Below, piece after piece: positions 25,780 to 35,468 of a DNA stretch of 64,000 bases. The notes beneath the pieces were generated by a model. It ran no database searches. It had not been told where the DNA came from and saw only the letters and a program-made list of their open reading frames with translations. This DNA is from Neomegalonema sp. (lineage in GTDB: Bacteria; Pseudomonadota; Alphaproteobacteria; Rhodobacterales; Rhodobacteraceae), in NCBI GenBank assembly GCA_022760435.1, contig JALEFY010000001.1, positions 22,045-86,044 on the forward strand, read 5' to 3'. Within the stretch, counting starts at the first letter, position 1, and each line of letters opens with the position of its first letter. Position numbers and translations under genes: made by a program.

Positions 25780-25968
25780 GGTCGCGCGCAGGCGTAAAGG
25801 ATATCGGTTAAAGTAAACGTCTCGAGAACTCAGTGAATGCGCGCTCGTTTAGATTAAATCTCGCGCTTTATCAGTATTTTAACGATTAAAATACCGCTCA
25901 CCCCTTTGAGGTTGTTCTTGCTTTGGCTCAAGGTGCCGCAATCCTTGCGCTTAGAAGAGAGCACCCCA
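25780..25968 (+). promoter_or_regulatory. AT-rich leader of the giant RTX gene
   Basis: This 189-base spacer is clearly richer in A+T than its surroundings. It contains the perfect inverted repeat ATTTTAA-CGA-TTAAAAT (25876-25892), about 77 bases before the gene start, and two further TTAA words (25808 and 25854). GAAGAGAG (25954-25961) precedes the start at a usable distance. The repeat could be an operator or a UP-like promoter element; no standard -35/-10 pair is obvious. Confidence 0.5.
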
Positions 25969-28900
25969 ATGGCAAGAACTGCTGTATTCGTTGTCTCCGG
26001 GCAATCGCTTGTTGATGACTGGTTCAAGACCCCCGGCACCGGGGGCCGTGAAAACGACGCGCTGAACGCCTTTCGCAGCGAATTGCTGGATGCGACGAGC
26101 GGCCAGTACCTGATCAATGGCGAGCTCTACGACAGCATCGAGTTCATTGATGCGGCCTCCGGTGGCAAGCCTCTGCTGACCATCTCGAGCAACACGGATG
26201 CCGCCGGGCAGCCGCCGTTCTATAACGAGCTCGGCACAACCACCGATGCGGGCTTTCAGGCCAATGACGGTGCGCAACTCATCGACTCTCTTACCCGGAT
26301 CGAGAACGGGCTCGCCAGCCTCAACGCCGCCGCGCAGCCAGGTGACAGCGTCGAGGTCCTCGGGGTGATCTGGGCGCAGGGTGAAGCGGATACGAATGCC
26401 GATGATGCGATCCCGGCTGACTATCCGAGCGCAGGCGATGCCAAGGATTTCGACGACCTCTATGCCGAAGGCCTCCAGTATGTGCTCGAGCGTCTGGCCG
26501 ATACCGCCGGGACCTCGAATGTCTACATCCAGCATCTGGGTCGGCGGACCTTCTACAATGACAATACCGCCGGGGGCGATCCGATCCGGCAGATCCAGCT
26601 CGACCTCGATGAGGCGGACGCCAATGGGCTGAACATCGCGGTTGCGACCTCGAATTACGATCTCGAGCTTCAGGACAGCACCCATACCACTGCTGCCGCG
26701 TACGAGATTGCCGCAAAGCGCATGGCGCGCTTTATCGACACGGGCGAGGATGGCCCGCGCGCGACGGATGTTTCGATCTCCGGCGCGGTGGTCACGGTCA
26801 CGCTCGATATCAACACGTCGAACCTGGTGATCGGCGCGGATGCGCTCAGCCAGTTCTACGCACAAGACGATGTGCTGCGCGCCGAGCACGCCGCGAGCGG
26901 CTCCTCCCTGCGCATTGACGAGGTGACGGTTGCGGCGACCGGCATCACCACCTTCGGCAATCAGCTCATCATCACCTTTGAGCGGGCGCTGGAGGGTGAA
27001 GTGACCGTGAGCTTCGCCTCGCTCGGTGCCTTGCAGCAAGGGGTGGATACCGACCCGATCTATTTCAACTCCGCGCTTGAGCAGCCGCTGTTCTACTTCT
27101 CCGAGACGATCACCGTGCCGCCGACCGCCAATGTGGCGCCGGAAGTGGCGCAGGAGATTGACCCGCAAGTGGTGCAGATCGACGCCGCCTTCAGCTTCAC
27201 CCCGCCGGCCGGTACCTTCACTGATGCCAATGGCGATGCGCTGAGCCTCACCGCCTTCACCGCTGCGGGCGATCCGCTGCCGAGCTGGCTGAGCTTTGAC
27301 GGCACCAGCTTCAGCGGCACGCCGACCGCGACCGATGCGGGCGCGCTCGAGGTGGCTCTGGTTGCCAGCGACCCGATCGGGGCCAGCGCCACCGAGTTCT
27401 TTACCATTGATGTGAACTTGCCGCCGGTGCTGACCAACCCGGTTGCGGCGCAAAGCGCGGAAGGGTTGATCCCGTTCAGCCTCACCCTGCCCGGCGATGT
27501 GTTTACCGATGCCGATGGCGTGAGCCTGACTGCGCAGCTCGTGGGCGGCGGCGCGCTGCCCGCCTGGCTCAGCTTTGACGGCACCAGCTTCACCGGCACG
27601 CCGGGCGCGGGCGATGTTGCCGCGCTTCAGATCGAGCTGATCGCCGATGATGGCCGGGGCGGGCTCGCCACCACATCCTTCGCGCTGATGGTCGGCGAAG
27701 CGAACCAGGCTCCGCTGTTGGTCAGCCCGCTCGCCGATGTCGCGCTCGAGCGTGAGAAGCCGGCAATCTTCAGCTTCGATGCCGGCGCTTTTGTCGATGT
27801 CGATGGCACCATCACCGGCTTCACCGCGACGCTGGCCGACGGCTCGCCGCTGCCGAGCTGGCTCGGGTTCAACGGCGCGGCGCGCACCTTCTTCTCGACC
27901 CCGCCGCTTTCTGCCCCCGGGAGCCTTGATATCGCGGTGACCGCCACCGATGATGACGGCGCCCAGACCACCGATATCTTCACCATCACCTTCTCGGGCG
28001 GCAACTCGGCGCCGGTCGTCGCCAATCCGATCCCGGACATCACCGGCACTGAAGGCGCGGCGTTCAGCTACACGCTGCCGAGCAATGTGTTCTTCGACGC
28101 CGAGTTCGATCCGCTCGATATCGACGTGACCATCCCGGCCGGGCTGAGCTGGCTGGGCTATAACGAGAGCCTCGGCCTCTTTTTCGGCACGCCGCCGGAA
28201 GGGACGGCAGGCGAGTACTCGATCACCGTCACCGCGACCGATGATGATGGCGCATTCGTCACCGACACCTTCCTGCTGACCATCGAGATCGACAACGCCG
28301 CTCCGTTCGTGAGCGAGCTGCCGACCGCGCAGCAGACCAGCGAAGGCATCGCCTTCAGCTATGTGCTGCCCGCGGCAACCTTCACCGATCCCGATGGCGA
28401 CGCGCTCACCTTGACGGCGACCCTGGCGGATGGCTCGCCGCTGCCGAGCTGGATGGCCTTCGCGGGCGGCGCGCTGTTCGGCACCCCGGGTGCGGATGAC
28501 GAGGGCGTCTATTCGATCCAGATCACCGCGACCGATCCGTTCGGTCTTTCGGCGCAGACCACGGTGGCGCTGACGGTTCTGGGCAGCAATGACGCTCCGG
28601 TGATCGGGACCGGTGTTGATGACGCGTCGGTCAATGTCGGCAATGCCTTCACCATCGACATCCCGGCAGGCGCCTTTACCGACCCGAATGGCGATGTGCT
28701 GAGCTACGGCGTCACCTTGCTCAATGGCGATCCGCTGCCAAGCTGGATCAGCCTGCTCGGCAGCCAGATCTTCGGCACCGCGCAAGCGGTCGATGGCGGC
28801 TTGCTGGAGCTGCTGGTCACCGCCAGCGATCCCGAGGGCCTGATTGCGACCGACAGCTTCATCCTCTCGATCCTGGGCGGCGACCCGGAATTGCTGGTGG

Positions 28901-30927
28901 CGCTGCTCGATCAGACCGCAACTCCGGGGACGGCCTTTGGCTATACTGTTCCCGCTACCACCTTCTCCAACCCCGATGGCGGCGCGCTCACCTACGCGGC
29001 GACGCTAGAAGACGGCTCGCCGCTGCCGAGCTGGCTCGGCTTCAATGCCACCAGCCGCACCTTCTTCGGCGCTCCGCCGACCGGCCTGTCGGGGAGCTTC
29101 AGCGTCAAGGTCACTGTGACCGACAGCGATGGCGGTACCGCAAGCGATGTCTTCGTGCTGGCCGTGGTCGGCGATGAGCCTTTCGTTGCCAATCCGCTGG
29201 CCGATGCTGATGCGGTCGAAAGCGTCGCCTTTGCGATCGTCATCCCGACCGACACATTCAGCGATCCCAATGGGGATGCACTGACCCTGGCGGTCACGCT
29301 CGAGGACGGCTCGGCCTTGCCGCAATGGCTCGGCTTTACCGCAGGCACCCTGTTCGGAGCGCCGCCCTCGGATGCGGCGGGCACGCTTGCGATCAAGGTG
29401 ACCGCCACCGACCCGGCGGGCAACTCGGTCGAGGATGTGTTCGTGCTCACCATCGCCGAGGAAGGCACCACGCCGGTTACCCCGGTCACTCCGACCCCAA
29501 CCGGTCCGACCGCCTCGCTGATCCCGGATCTGCCGGACTATGATCCTGCCGATGCGATTGATGGTCTCAAGGGCGATGACGGCGACAACCTGATCATCGG
29601 CACTGCGTCGGGCGAGAAGATCGACGGCAAGGGCGGCAATGACATCCTCATCGGAGAGAACGGCAACGACAACATGCGCGGTCGTGACGGCGATGATGTC
29701 ATGCTTGGCGGTGAAGGTGACGACAAGATCGAGGGCGATGACGGCGATGACGATCTGCGCGGCGGCGAGGGGGATGACACGCTCAAGGGCCGCAATGATG
29801 ACGATTTCCTCGCCGGGGGTACGGGCGATGACCGGATCAAGGGCGGTTCGGGCGATGATGTCATCCTGATCGAGGAAGGTGATGACACCGTCGATGGCGA
29901 TGCGGGGGCCGACACATTTGCCTTTGCCGTGATCGGTGAGGGCATCTCGACGATCAAGGATTTCGATATTGATGAGGGCGATGTCCTTGACGTGTCGATT
30001 GCGCTCTATGGCAGCGGTGTGACCGACGCGACGGCAGAGGATTACGTCCAGCTCACCGGCTCGGGCAGCACGCGGACCTTGCTGCTCAACGCGGACGGCC
30101 CGGGCGGCAGCTTTGTCGAGGTCGGCACGGTCAAGGGCGACACCGACGGTCTCTCGGTGGCCGAGCTGGTCTCCCGCGGCGTTCTGGTTGTCGAGGGTGA
30201 TGGTGGCACCGGCACTGGGACTGGCACTGGGACGGGAACTGGCACTGGCACTGGAACTGGCACGGGTACGGGTACGGGAACTGGTACTGGCACCGGTACA
30301 GGGACGGGCACCGGTACTGGCACGGGTACGGGCACCGGTACTGGCTCGACCGATGAAGACAGCCTCCCCGATGTCGACGAAGCAAACGCCATCGACGGCA
30401 TCAAGGGTGGCTCGGGCGATGACCTGATCCTCGGCTCCGATGCCGCCGAAAAACTCGATGGCAAGGAAGGCAATGACGTGCTCGTGGCCAAAGACGGCGA
30501 TGACAAGCTGCGCGGTCGGGACGGCGATGACGAGCTCTGGGGCGGCGGCGGTGACGACTCGCTCGAGGGCGATGACGGCGCCGACCTGCTCATGGGGCAA
30601 AGTGGTGACGACATCCTCAAGGGCCGCGACGGCGATGACATCCTCAATGGCGGCTCGGGCGACGATCAGCTCCGGGGCGGAGACGGCGTCGATACCTTCG
30701 TCTTCACCGCGCAGGGCAAGACCGAATCTGACCGGATCGATGATTTCGAGCTCGGTACCGACAAGATCGATGTCTCGGATTTCGGTATTACCAGCATGGC
30801 CGATCTCGGCCTGCCGGGCAGCGGCGAGGCGATCCTGACTCTGAGCAAGGATGGCGGGATCACCACGGTCGAGGTCAATGGCGTGGATGTGGATGATCTG
30901 ACAGCCACTGATTTCATCTTTAGCTGA
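25969..30927 (+). CDS. Giant SGNH/SASA-like, cadherin-like repeat, double-RTX secreted protein
   Basis: A 1652-residue acidic protein without a Sec signal. Residues 1-250 resemble an SGNH or sialate O-acetylesterase (SASA) hydrolase: [11 protein letters not shown] (block I Ser), [10 protein letters not shown] (block III) and DSTHTT (Asp/His). A beta region follows, then eight repeats of about 95 residues (roughly 400-1180) each with N.AP, FTDPDGD, LPSWL and FTI-type strands, as in He_PIG/CADG cadherin-like domains. A Pro/Thr linker leads to RTX block 1 of GGxGxDxxx nonapeptides (about 1190-1320), a beta segment, a (Gly-Thr)23 linker (1413-1458), and RTX block 2 (about 1470-1585). The C-terminal nonapeptides and tail point to type I secretion, but no ABC exporter is in the window. 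ATG 25969 is preferred over an upstream TTG because it has the ribosome-binding site and places the GQS block at the N-terminus. Likely a cell-surface or matrix hydrolase; substrate unknown. Confidence 0.85.
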   Translation: MARTAVFVVSGQSLVDDWFKTPGTGGRENDALNAFRSELLDATSGQYLINGELYDSIEFIDAASGGKPLLTISSNTDAAGQPPFYNELGTTTDAGFQANDGAQLIDSLTRIENGLASLNAAAQPGDSVEVLGVIWAQGEADTNADDAIPADYPSAGDAKDFDDLYAEGLQYVLERLADTAGTSNVYIQHLGRRTFYNDNTAGGDPIRQIQLDLDEADANGLNIAVATSNYDLELQDSTHTTAAAYEIAAKRMARFIDTGEDGPRATDVSISGAVVTVTLDINTSNLVIGADALSQFYAQDDVLRAEHAASGSSLRIDEVTVAATGITTFGNQLIITFERALEGEVTVSFASLGALQQGVDTDPIYFNSALEQPLFYFSETITVPPTANVAPEVAQEIDPQVVQIDAAFSFTPPAGTFTDANGDALSLTAFTAAGDPLPSWLSFDGTSFSGTPTATDAGALEVALVASDPIGASATEFFTIDVNLPPVLTNPVAAQSAEGLIPFSLTLPGDVFTDADGVSLTAQLVGGGALPAWLSFDGTSFTGTPGAGDVAALQIELIADDGRGGLATTSFALMVGEANQAPLLVSPLADVALEREKPAIFSFDAGAFVDVDGTITGFTATLADGSPLPSWLGFNGAARTFFSTPPLSAPGSLDIAVTATDDDGAQTTDIFTITFSGGNSAPVVANPIPDITGTEGAAFSYTLPSNVFFDAEFDPLDIDVTIPAGLSWLGYNESLGLFFGTPPEGTAGEYSITVTATDDDGAFVTDTFLLTIEIDNAAPFVSELPTAQQTSEGIAFSYVLPAATFTDPDGDALTLTATLADGSPLPSWMAFAGGALFGTPGADDEGVYSIQITATDPFGLSAQTTVALTVLGSNDAPVIGTGVDDASVNVGNAFTIDIPAGAFTDPNGDVLSYGVTLLNGDPLPSWISLLGSQIFGTAQAVDGGLLELLVTASDPEGLIATDSFILSILGGDPELLVALLDQTATPGTAFGYTVPATTFSNPDGGALTYAATLEDGSPLPSWLGFNATSRTFFGAPPTGLSGSFSVKVTVTDSDGGTASDVFVLAVVGDEPFVANPLADADAVESVAFAIVIPTDTFSDPNGDALTLAVTLEDGSALPQWLGFTAGTLFGAPPSDAAGTLAIKVTATDPAGNSVEDVFVLTIAEEGTTPVTPVTPTPTGPTASLIPDLPDYDPADAIDGLKGDDGDNLIIGTASGEKIDGKGGNDILIGENGNDNMRGRDGDDVMLGGEGDDKIEGDDGDDDLRGGEGDDTLKGRNDDDFLAGGTGDDRIKGGSGDDVILIEEGDDTVDGDAGADTFAFAVIGEGISTIKDFDIDEGDVLDVSIALYGSGVTDATAEDYVQLTGSGSTRTLLLNADGPGGSFVEVGTVKGDTDGLSVAELVSRGVLVVEGDGGTGTGTGTGTGTGTGTGTGTGTGTGTGTGTGTGTGTGTGTGTGTGTGSTDEDSLPDVDEANAIDGIKGGSGDDLILGSDAAEKLDGKEGNDVLVAKDGDDKLRGRDGDDELWGGGGDDSLEGDDGADLLMGQSGDDILKGRDGDDILNGGSGDDQLRGGDGVDTFVFTAQGKTESDRIDDFELGTDKIDVSDFGITSMADLGLPGSGEAILTLSKDGGITTVEVNGVDVDDLTATDFIFS
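30205..30342 (+). repeat. (Gly-Thr)23 coding repeat
   Basis: Twenty-three consecutive Gly-Thr codon pairs joining the two RTX blocks. All four Gly and all four Thr codons are used in mixed order, so it is a protein-level repeat, not a perfect DNA microsatellite. Confidence 0.95.
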
Positions 30928-30949
30928 TCGAACAGCATCGCAAGGCTTC

Positions 30950-30999
30950 AAGCCCGCGCCTCCCCCCAGGACGGCGCGGGCCCAGGACGGCGCGGGCTT
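30950..30999 (+). terminator. Terminator of the giant RTX gene with duplicated 3' arm
   Basis: AAGCCCGCGCC (30950-30960) pairs with GGCGCGGGCTT (30989-30999), followed by TCTC. A second copy of the right arm, GGCGCGGG (30973-30980), lies between them as part of the tandem 16-bp repeat, so two alternative hairpins are possible. Confidence 0.8.
30965..30996 (+). repeat. Perfect 16-bp tandem repeat
   Basis: CCCAGGACGGCGCGGG occurs twice back to back (30965-30980 and 30981-30996) inside the terminator region downstream of the RTX gene. Confidence 0.95.
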
Positions 31000-31063
31000 T
31001 CTCATTTGCATCGCGCCATGGTATCGGCGCAAAGTCCCAGCTCATTGCGATCTGGGAGCGAGC

Positions 31064-32653
31064 ATGGATATCGAGAGCGCGAGAATGGCCTTGCTGGCGC
31101 TGGGCGGGGCGCTGTTTTTCATCTGTATCTTTTGGCTCAAGGCCTATCGGCAGTTGCGCGAGCAGCGGGCCGAGGCTTTGGCGCTCCAGGACACCATCGC
31201 GGGTCTGAGCGCCGATCTCGATCAGTCCCGCGCAGAAAAAGCGATGCTGGGGCGGCGGCTTGACGAGGCAAGCCTGGCTGCCGAGGAAAGCCGGCTTCTC
31301 GCGCAGGAGCAGGAAGCCGAGCTTAAGGCCGATCTGGCGCAGGTCCGGCGTGAGCGCGAGCAGCTCTCGTTGCGCGCCGCCCAGCTTGAGGCGCAGGAGG
31401 CGGGGCTGCGCGACCGGCTCGCCGCCGAACAATCCGCCCATACCGGCGCCGCAGGCAAGCTCGAGACCCTGCGCGCCGATCTGCACCGCGCCGAGCTCGA
31501 CTACAGCCGCTTGCAGACCCAAAGCGCGGCCGATCTGCGCGCCGCCCGCGAGCAAATCGCGCTGCTCGGTGATCTGAAGGCCCAGATGGAGGCGCGGTTC
31601 AAGGAACTGGCCGAGCAGTCCTTGCGCGATACCGGCGAGGCGCTCTCGAACCAGAACCGCGACCGGCTCGAGGCGCTGCTCTCCCCGCTCAAGGACCATG
31701 TCGGGCGGTTTGAAACCGAACTGCGCTCGGTGCACACCGATGCCGCGCGCGAGCGCGAGGCGCTGAAGGCCGAGATGCGCCAGCTCACCCAGCGCTCGGA
31801 GGCGATCTCGCGCGAGGCGGTCAATCTCACCCGCGCGCTCAAGGGCGACAAGCAGCGCCAGGGCGCCTGGGGTGAGATGATCCTCTCGAGCCTGCTGGAA
31901 CGCTCCGGCCTGCGTTTGGGCCACGAATACCGCATGCAGGAGACCTTCAAGGGTGAGGAGGGCCAGCGCCTGCGCCCCGATGTCATCGTCAATCTGCCCG
32001 GCAGCAAGGCGCTGATCATCGACAGCAAGGTCTCGCTCAACGCCTATGAGCGCGCGGTCAACACCGAGGATGAGGCCGAGCGCGAGGCCGCCATTGCCGC
32101 TCATGTGCGGGCGGTGCGGGCGCATATCGACACGCTCAGCGGCAAATCCTACGACAAGGTCGCGGGCTCGGCGGTCGATTACGTGATCATGTTCCTGCCC
32201 ATCGAAGGCGCGCTATCGGAGGCTTTGCGGGCCCAGGGCGATCTGACCGCCTATGCGCTTGAGCGCAATGTCTCCATCGCCACGCCCACCACGCTGATGA
32301 TGGCCCTGCGAACCATCGAGCAGGTCTGGGCCGTGGAAAAGCGCAGCCAGAATGCCGAGGACATCGCCGCGCGCGCGGGCAGCCTCTATGACAAGCTCGC
32401 CGGCTTTGTCGATGAGATGAAGAAGGTCGGCGAGCGGCTCGCCCAGGCGCAGGACGCCCATGACCGCGCCTTTGATCGCCTGAGCCGCGGCCGGGGCAGT
32501 GTGCTGCGTCAGGCGGAGATGCTCAAGGAACTCGGAGCCAAGACCTCAAAGGCGCTGGCGGCGCCGACCGAGGAAGCTGCCCCCGCCGCGCTCCCTCTTG
32601 GCGAGGTTGGCGCGGCAGAAGCAGGCTCAGCAGGGGAGGGCGGTGCGGATTAA
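31064..32653 (+). CDS. rmuC: DNA recombination protein RmuC family
   Basis: A 529-residue protein with an N-terminal membrane anchor (MALLALGGALFFICIFWLKAYR), a long Ala/Glu/Arg/Gln-rich coiled coil (about 30-240) and the conserved RmuC nuclease-like domain (about 255-470): KGDKQRQGAWGEMIL, RPDVIVNLPGSKALIIDSKVSLNAYE, VDYVIMFLPIEGA and TPTTLMMALRTIEQVW. The GAWGE and D-x-K elements resemble PD-(D/E)XK nucleases. RmuC limits inverted-repeat recombination in E. coli. GGGAG precedes the ATG at 31064. Its stop overlaps the stop of the convergent truncated RTX gene by four bases. Confidence 0.94.
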   Translation: MDIESARMALLALGGALFFICIFWLKAYRQLREQRAEALALQDTIAGLSADLDQSRAEKAMLGRRLDEASLAAEESRLLAQEQEAELKADLAQVRREREQLSLRAAQLEAQEAGLRDRLAAEQSAHTGAAGKLETLRADLHRAELDYSRLQTQSAADLRAAREQIALLGDLKAQMEARFKELAEQSLRDTGEALSNQNRDRLEALLSPLKDHVGRFETELRSVHTDAAREREALKAEMRQLTQRSEAISREAVNLTRALKGDKQRQGAWGEMILSSLLERSGLRLGHEYRMQETFKGEEGQRLRPDVIVNLPGSKALIIDSKVSLNAYERAVNTEDEAEREAAIAAHVRAVRAHIDTLSGKSYDKVAGSAVDYVIMFLPIEGALSEALRAQGDLTAYALERNVSIATPTTLMMALRTIEQVWAVEKRSQNAEDIAARAGSLYDKLAGFVDEMKKVGERLAQAQDAHDRAFDRLSRGRGSVLRQAEMLKELGAKTSKALAAPTEEAAPAALPLGEVGAAEAGSAGEGGAD

Positions 32654-33993
32654 AGGAACAGATCGTCCATCACCGGCATCGTGTCGATGTCCTGAACCAG
32701 GATCCGGTCGCCATCAGCGCCCGAAAGGGTCAGCAGCAGCCCGCTCTCCACAAGCGCCATATCGGCGATCTCGAGCCCGGCGAACTGGAAGTGATCGGCG
32801 CCGATCTCGAAATCGGTGATGACGTCGAGATCGCGCACGCCGTCCTGATCGAGGCCGCGGAACACGAACAGATCGCCGCCCAGACCGCCCAGCATCACAT
32901 CATTGCCCGCGCCGCCGATGATCCGGTCCGCTCCGGCGCCGCCCGACAAGCGATCATTGCCTGCCCCGCCCCAGAGCACATCGAGCCCGAAGCCGCCCAG
33001 CAGATGGTCGTTGCCCGCCTCGCCGAACATCCGGTCATTGCCGTTGCCGCCGAAAATGACGTCGATCCCGCTCCCGCCCTTCAGGACGTCATCGCCGATC
33101 CCGCCAAAGATCCGGTCATCGCCCGCATCGCCAAGCAGGAAGTCATCGCCCGCACCGCCGATCAGGGTATCCGCGCCGGCCTTGCCGCGCAGAAAATCAT
33201 CTCCGCCGCCGCCATTGAGTCTCTCATCGCCATCGGCGCCGATAATCGTGTCATCGCCCAAAAGGCCGAGGATCTGGTTATCCGCTCCGAGATGGGTCGC
33301 AAGATCGCGCCCGGTCAGGATCACATCGCCTTCGGCGCTACCAGCATGAAGGGTCGAGCCATCGGCAAACCGGGCCGCGTTGTCGTCAAGCTGTGCGAGA
33401 GCCATCTCCAGCGTGAGGGTCGAGCCCTCGGCACTCAGATGCGTGCCGCTGGCATCGGCGCTGATCGTCAGATCGGCGGCGCTGACGCCCTCGATGGTCC
33501 AGACCGCCTCCGGATCCGCCTCGAGCGCCGCCCAGGCATCATCCTCGCCCGTCAACCCGGCGGTGGCCAGCAGCGCTTCGAGCGAGGGACCATTGGAGTT
33601 GGTGGCCGCCGTCGAAATGATCCGGCCGCTGTCCAGATGCAGCAACGAGATCGTATCGAAGCCCAGCGTGCCGCCATTGAAGCCGACAAAGGTGCCGAGC
33701 CCCTCGACCTTCAGGGCCAGGAACCCACGACCGATGCCTGCGGTCATCGGGTTCTCGGCACTCGGTTCGTCGATCGCGATATCGGTGAGCAGGGCGAGCG
33801 CATCCGCCGAGATCAACTGCTGATCGAGCAGGACCGCGGTCAGGAACGTCGCCATGTCCGAGGTCGTGGACACCACGCCGCCATCACCGCCGAACAGGAA
33901 GGAGATGTCGTTGGTGGGAAAAGGCGTGCCGTCATCGTCAAAGATGTAGCCTTGCAGCCGGTCGTCCTCATGCGCGAAGTCGCGCTTTCGCAA
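32650..33993 (-). pseudogene. 5'-truncated serine hydrolase (class C beta-lactamase-like) with RTX tail
   Basis: The open frame covers 447 codons but starts only at a TTG immediately preceded in frame by TGA. Residues 1-170 match just the C-terminal half of a beta-lactamase/D-Ala-D-Ala carboxypeptidase-like domain: LFGGDGGVVSTTSDMATFL and FVGFNGGTLGFDT, the equivalent of the HxG/KTG region with the His lost. The catalytic SxxK and YxN segments that should lie upstream are absent; only about 95 bases separate it from the dctM stop. The rest is about fourteen RTX nonapeptides (GGAGDDFLLGDAG type) and a VITDFEIGADHFQF secretion-type tail. It is most simply a deletion remnant of an RTX-tailed exported hydrolase. 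Expression as a short RTX protein cannot be excluded. Confidence 0.72.
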
Positions 33994-34052
33994 TCAAAAA
34001 TTATCGTGAAACAATAAAATATTATGGAATCATGGTTTCTCAGGGTCGGAAA

Positions 34053-34080
34053 AGCCCAGTGCGCGCGAACGCACTGGGCT
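34053..34080 (-). terminator. Terminator of the dctPQM operon, possibly bidirectional
   Basis: Perfect 11-bp stem AGCCCAGTGCG (34053-34063) / CGCACTGGGCT (34070-34080) with a six-base loop. TTTTCC follows on the minus strand and CTTTTGC on the plus strand. It lies just past the dctM stop codon. Confidence 0.88.
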
Positions 34081-34088
34081 CTTTTGCG

Positions 34089-35465
34089 TCAGTTGATGAT
34101 CTCGGGTCCCATCATCAAGGTCGGCAACCAGGTGGAAATCGCCGGTACATAGGTAACCAGGATCAGGAAGACGAACAGGATCGCCACCCAGGGCGCTGCC
34201 GCCTTGACCACATTGATCACCGACATCCGGGCCACCCCTGCGGTCACAAACAGGTTGAGCCCCACCGGCGGCGTGATCATGCCGATCTCCATGTTCACCA
34301 CCATGATGATGCCCAGATGGATCGGGTCGATCCCGAGCTCGATCGCGATCGGGAACACCAGCGGCGCCACGATCACCAGCAGGCCCGAGGGCTCCATGAA
34401 CTGGCCGCCGATCAGCAGCAGCACGTTCACCACCACCAGGAACATCACCGGCCCAAAGCCTGCCTCCAGCATCATGGCCGTGATCGCCTGCGGCACCTGC
34501 TCTTCGGTCAGCACATGCTTGAGGATCAGCGCATTGGCGATGATGAACATCAGCGTGACCGTCAGTTTGCCGGCATCGAACAGCGTGTCGCGCGTGTCAG
34601 GGTGAAACCAGGCCGTCAGCAGGCTTTGCGGCTTTTGCCAAACGGAGATGTTTGGCGTGTCCTCGCCTTCGGTCTTCAACGGGCCCATATCGCGATAGAC
34701 GAAATTGGCGATGATGAAGGCATAGACCGCCGCCACCGCCGCCGCTTCGGTCGGTGTGAAGATGCCGCCATAGATGCCGCCGAGGATGATGACGATCAGC
34801 ATGAGGCCCCAGATTGCTTCCATGAAATGCTCGCCCCATTCGCCCCAGCTCGCGCGCGGTTGCGCTGGCAGGTTATTGATGCGGGCCGCCACATAGATGC
34901 CCACCATCAGGAACAAGCCAGCGAGGATGCCGGGGATAACACCGGCCAGGAACATCCGACCGACCGAGACATCCGTGGCCGCCGCATAGACCACCATGAC
35001 GATCGAGGGCGGGATCAGGATGCCGAGGGTTCCGGCATTGCAGATCACTCCGGCAGCGAAATCCTTGGTATATCCGGCCTTCATCATCCCGGCGATCACG
35101 ATCGAGCCGACAGCGACAACCGTGGCTGGCGATGAGCCGCTCAAGGCGGCGAAGAGCATGCAGGCGAAGACGCCGGCAATGGCGAGACCACCGCGCAGAT
35201 GGCCGACCGAGGCAATCGAGAAGTCGATGATCCGCCGCGCGACCCCGCCTGTCGACATGAAGCTCGAGGCCAGGATGAAGAAAGGGATCGCCAGCAGGGT
35301 GTAATGGCCGTCAAAGGCCGAGAACAGCGTCTGGGCAATCGATGCCAGCGAGGCGTCCGAATACCAGATCAGGAACAGGATCGAGGACAGACCGAGCGAG
35401 ACCGCGATCGGCACCCCGATCAGCAGCATCGTGATCACCAATCCAAAGAGAAGAGCGACTTCCAT
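34089..35465 (-). CDS. dctM: TRAP transporter large permease subunit DctM
   Basis: A 458-residue inner-membrane protein with about twelve helices, the transport subunit of a tripartite ATP-independent periplasmic system. The N-terminus MEVALLFGLVITMLLIGVPIAVSLGLSSI, FFILASSFMSTGGVARRIIDF, SGSSPATVVAVGSI, and MITPPVGLNLFV near the C-terminus are characteristic of DctM. It uses the sodium or proton gradient to import the ligand delivered by DctP. The ATG at 35463-35465 follows the dctQ stop after three bases. A loop of about 40 residues (RDMGPLKTEGEDTPN region) enlarges it slightly above the usual 430 residues. Confidence 0.95.
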   Translation of the reverse strand: MEVALLFGLVITMLLIGVPIAVSLGLSSILFLIWYSDASLASIAQTLFSAFDGHYTLLAIPFFILASSFMSTGGVARRIIDFSIASVGHLRGGLAIAGVFACMLFAALSGSSPATVVAVGSIVIAGMMKAGYTKDFAAGVICNAGTLGILIPPSIVMVVYAAATDVSVGRMFLAGVIPGILAGLFLMVGIYVAARINNLPAQPRASWGEWGEHFMEAIWGLMLIVIILGGIYGGIFTPTEAAAVAAVYAFIIANFVYRDMGPLKTEGEDTPNISVWQKPQSLLTAWFHPDTRDTLFDAGKLTVTLMFIIANALILKHVLTEEQVPQAITAMMLEAGFGPVMFLVVVNVLLLIGGQFMEPSGLLVIVAPLVFPIAIELGIDPIHLGIIMVVNMEIGMITPPVGLNLFVTAGVARMSVINVVKAAAPWVAILFVFLILVTYVPAISTWLPTLMMGPEIIN

Positions 35466-35468
35466 TGT

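Noticed and set aside
25951..28785. 944-codon open frame on the minus strand opposite the giant RTX gene
   Set aside because: It is the antisense of a high-GC repetitive gene; its translation is Arg/Glu/Gly/Ala-rich without domains, while the plus strand encodes clear SASA-like and CADG repeats.
30205..30342. Repeat considered as a CRISPR or DNA microsatellite
   Set aside because: It is a coding Gly-Thr run with irregular codons and no spacers or flanking cas genes.
29005..31032. 675-codon minus-strand open frame opposite the RTX blocks
   Set aside because: Antisense of GGxGxDxxx repeats; low complexity, no start site, and it crosses the plus-strand terminator.
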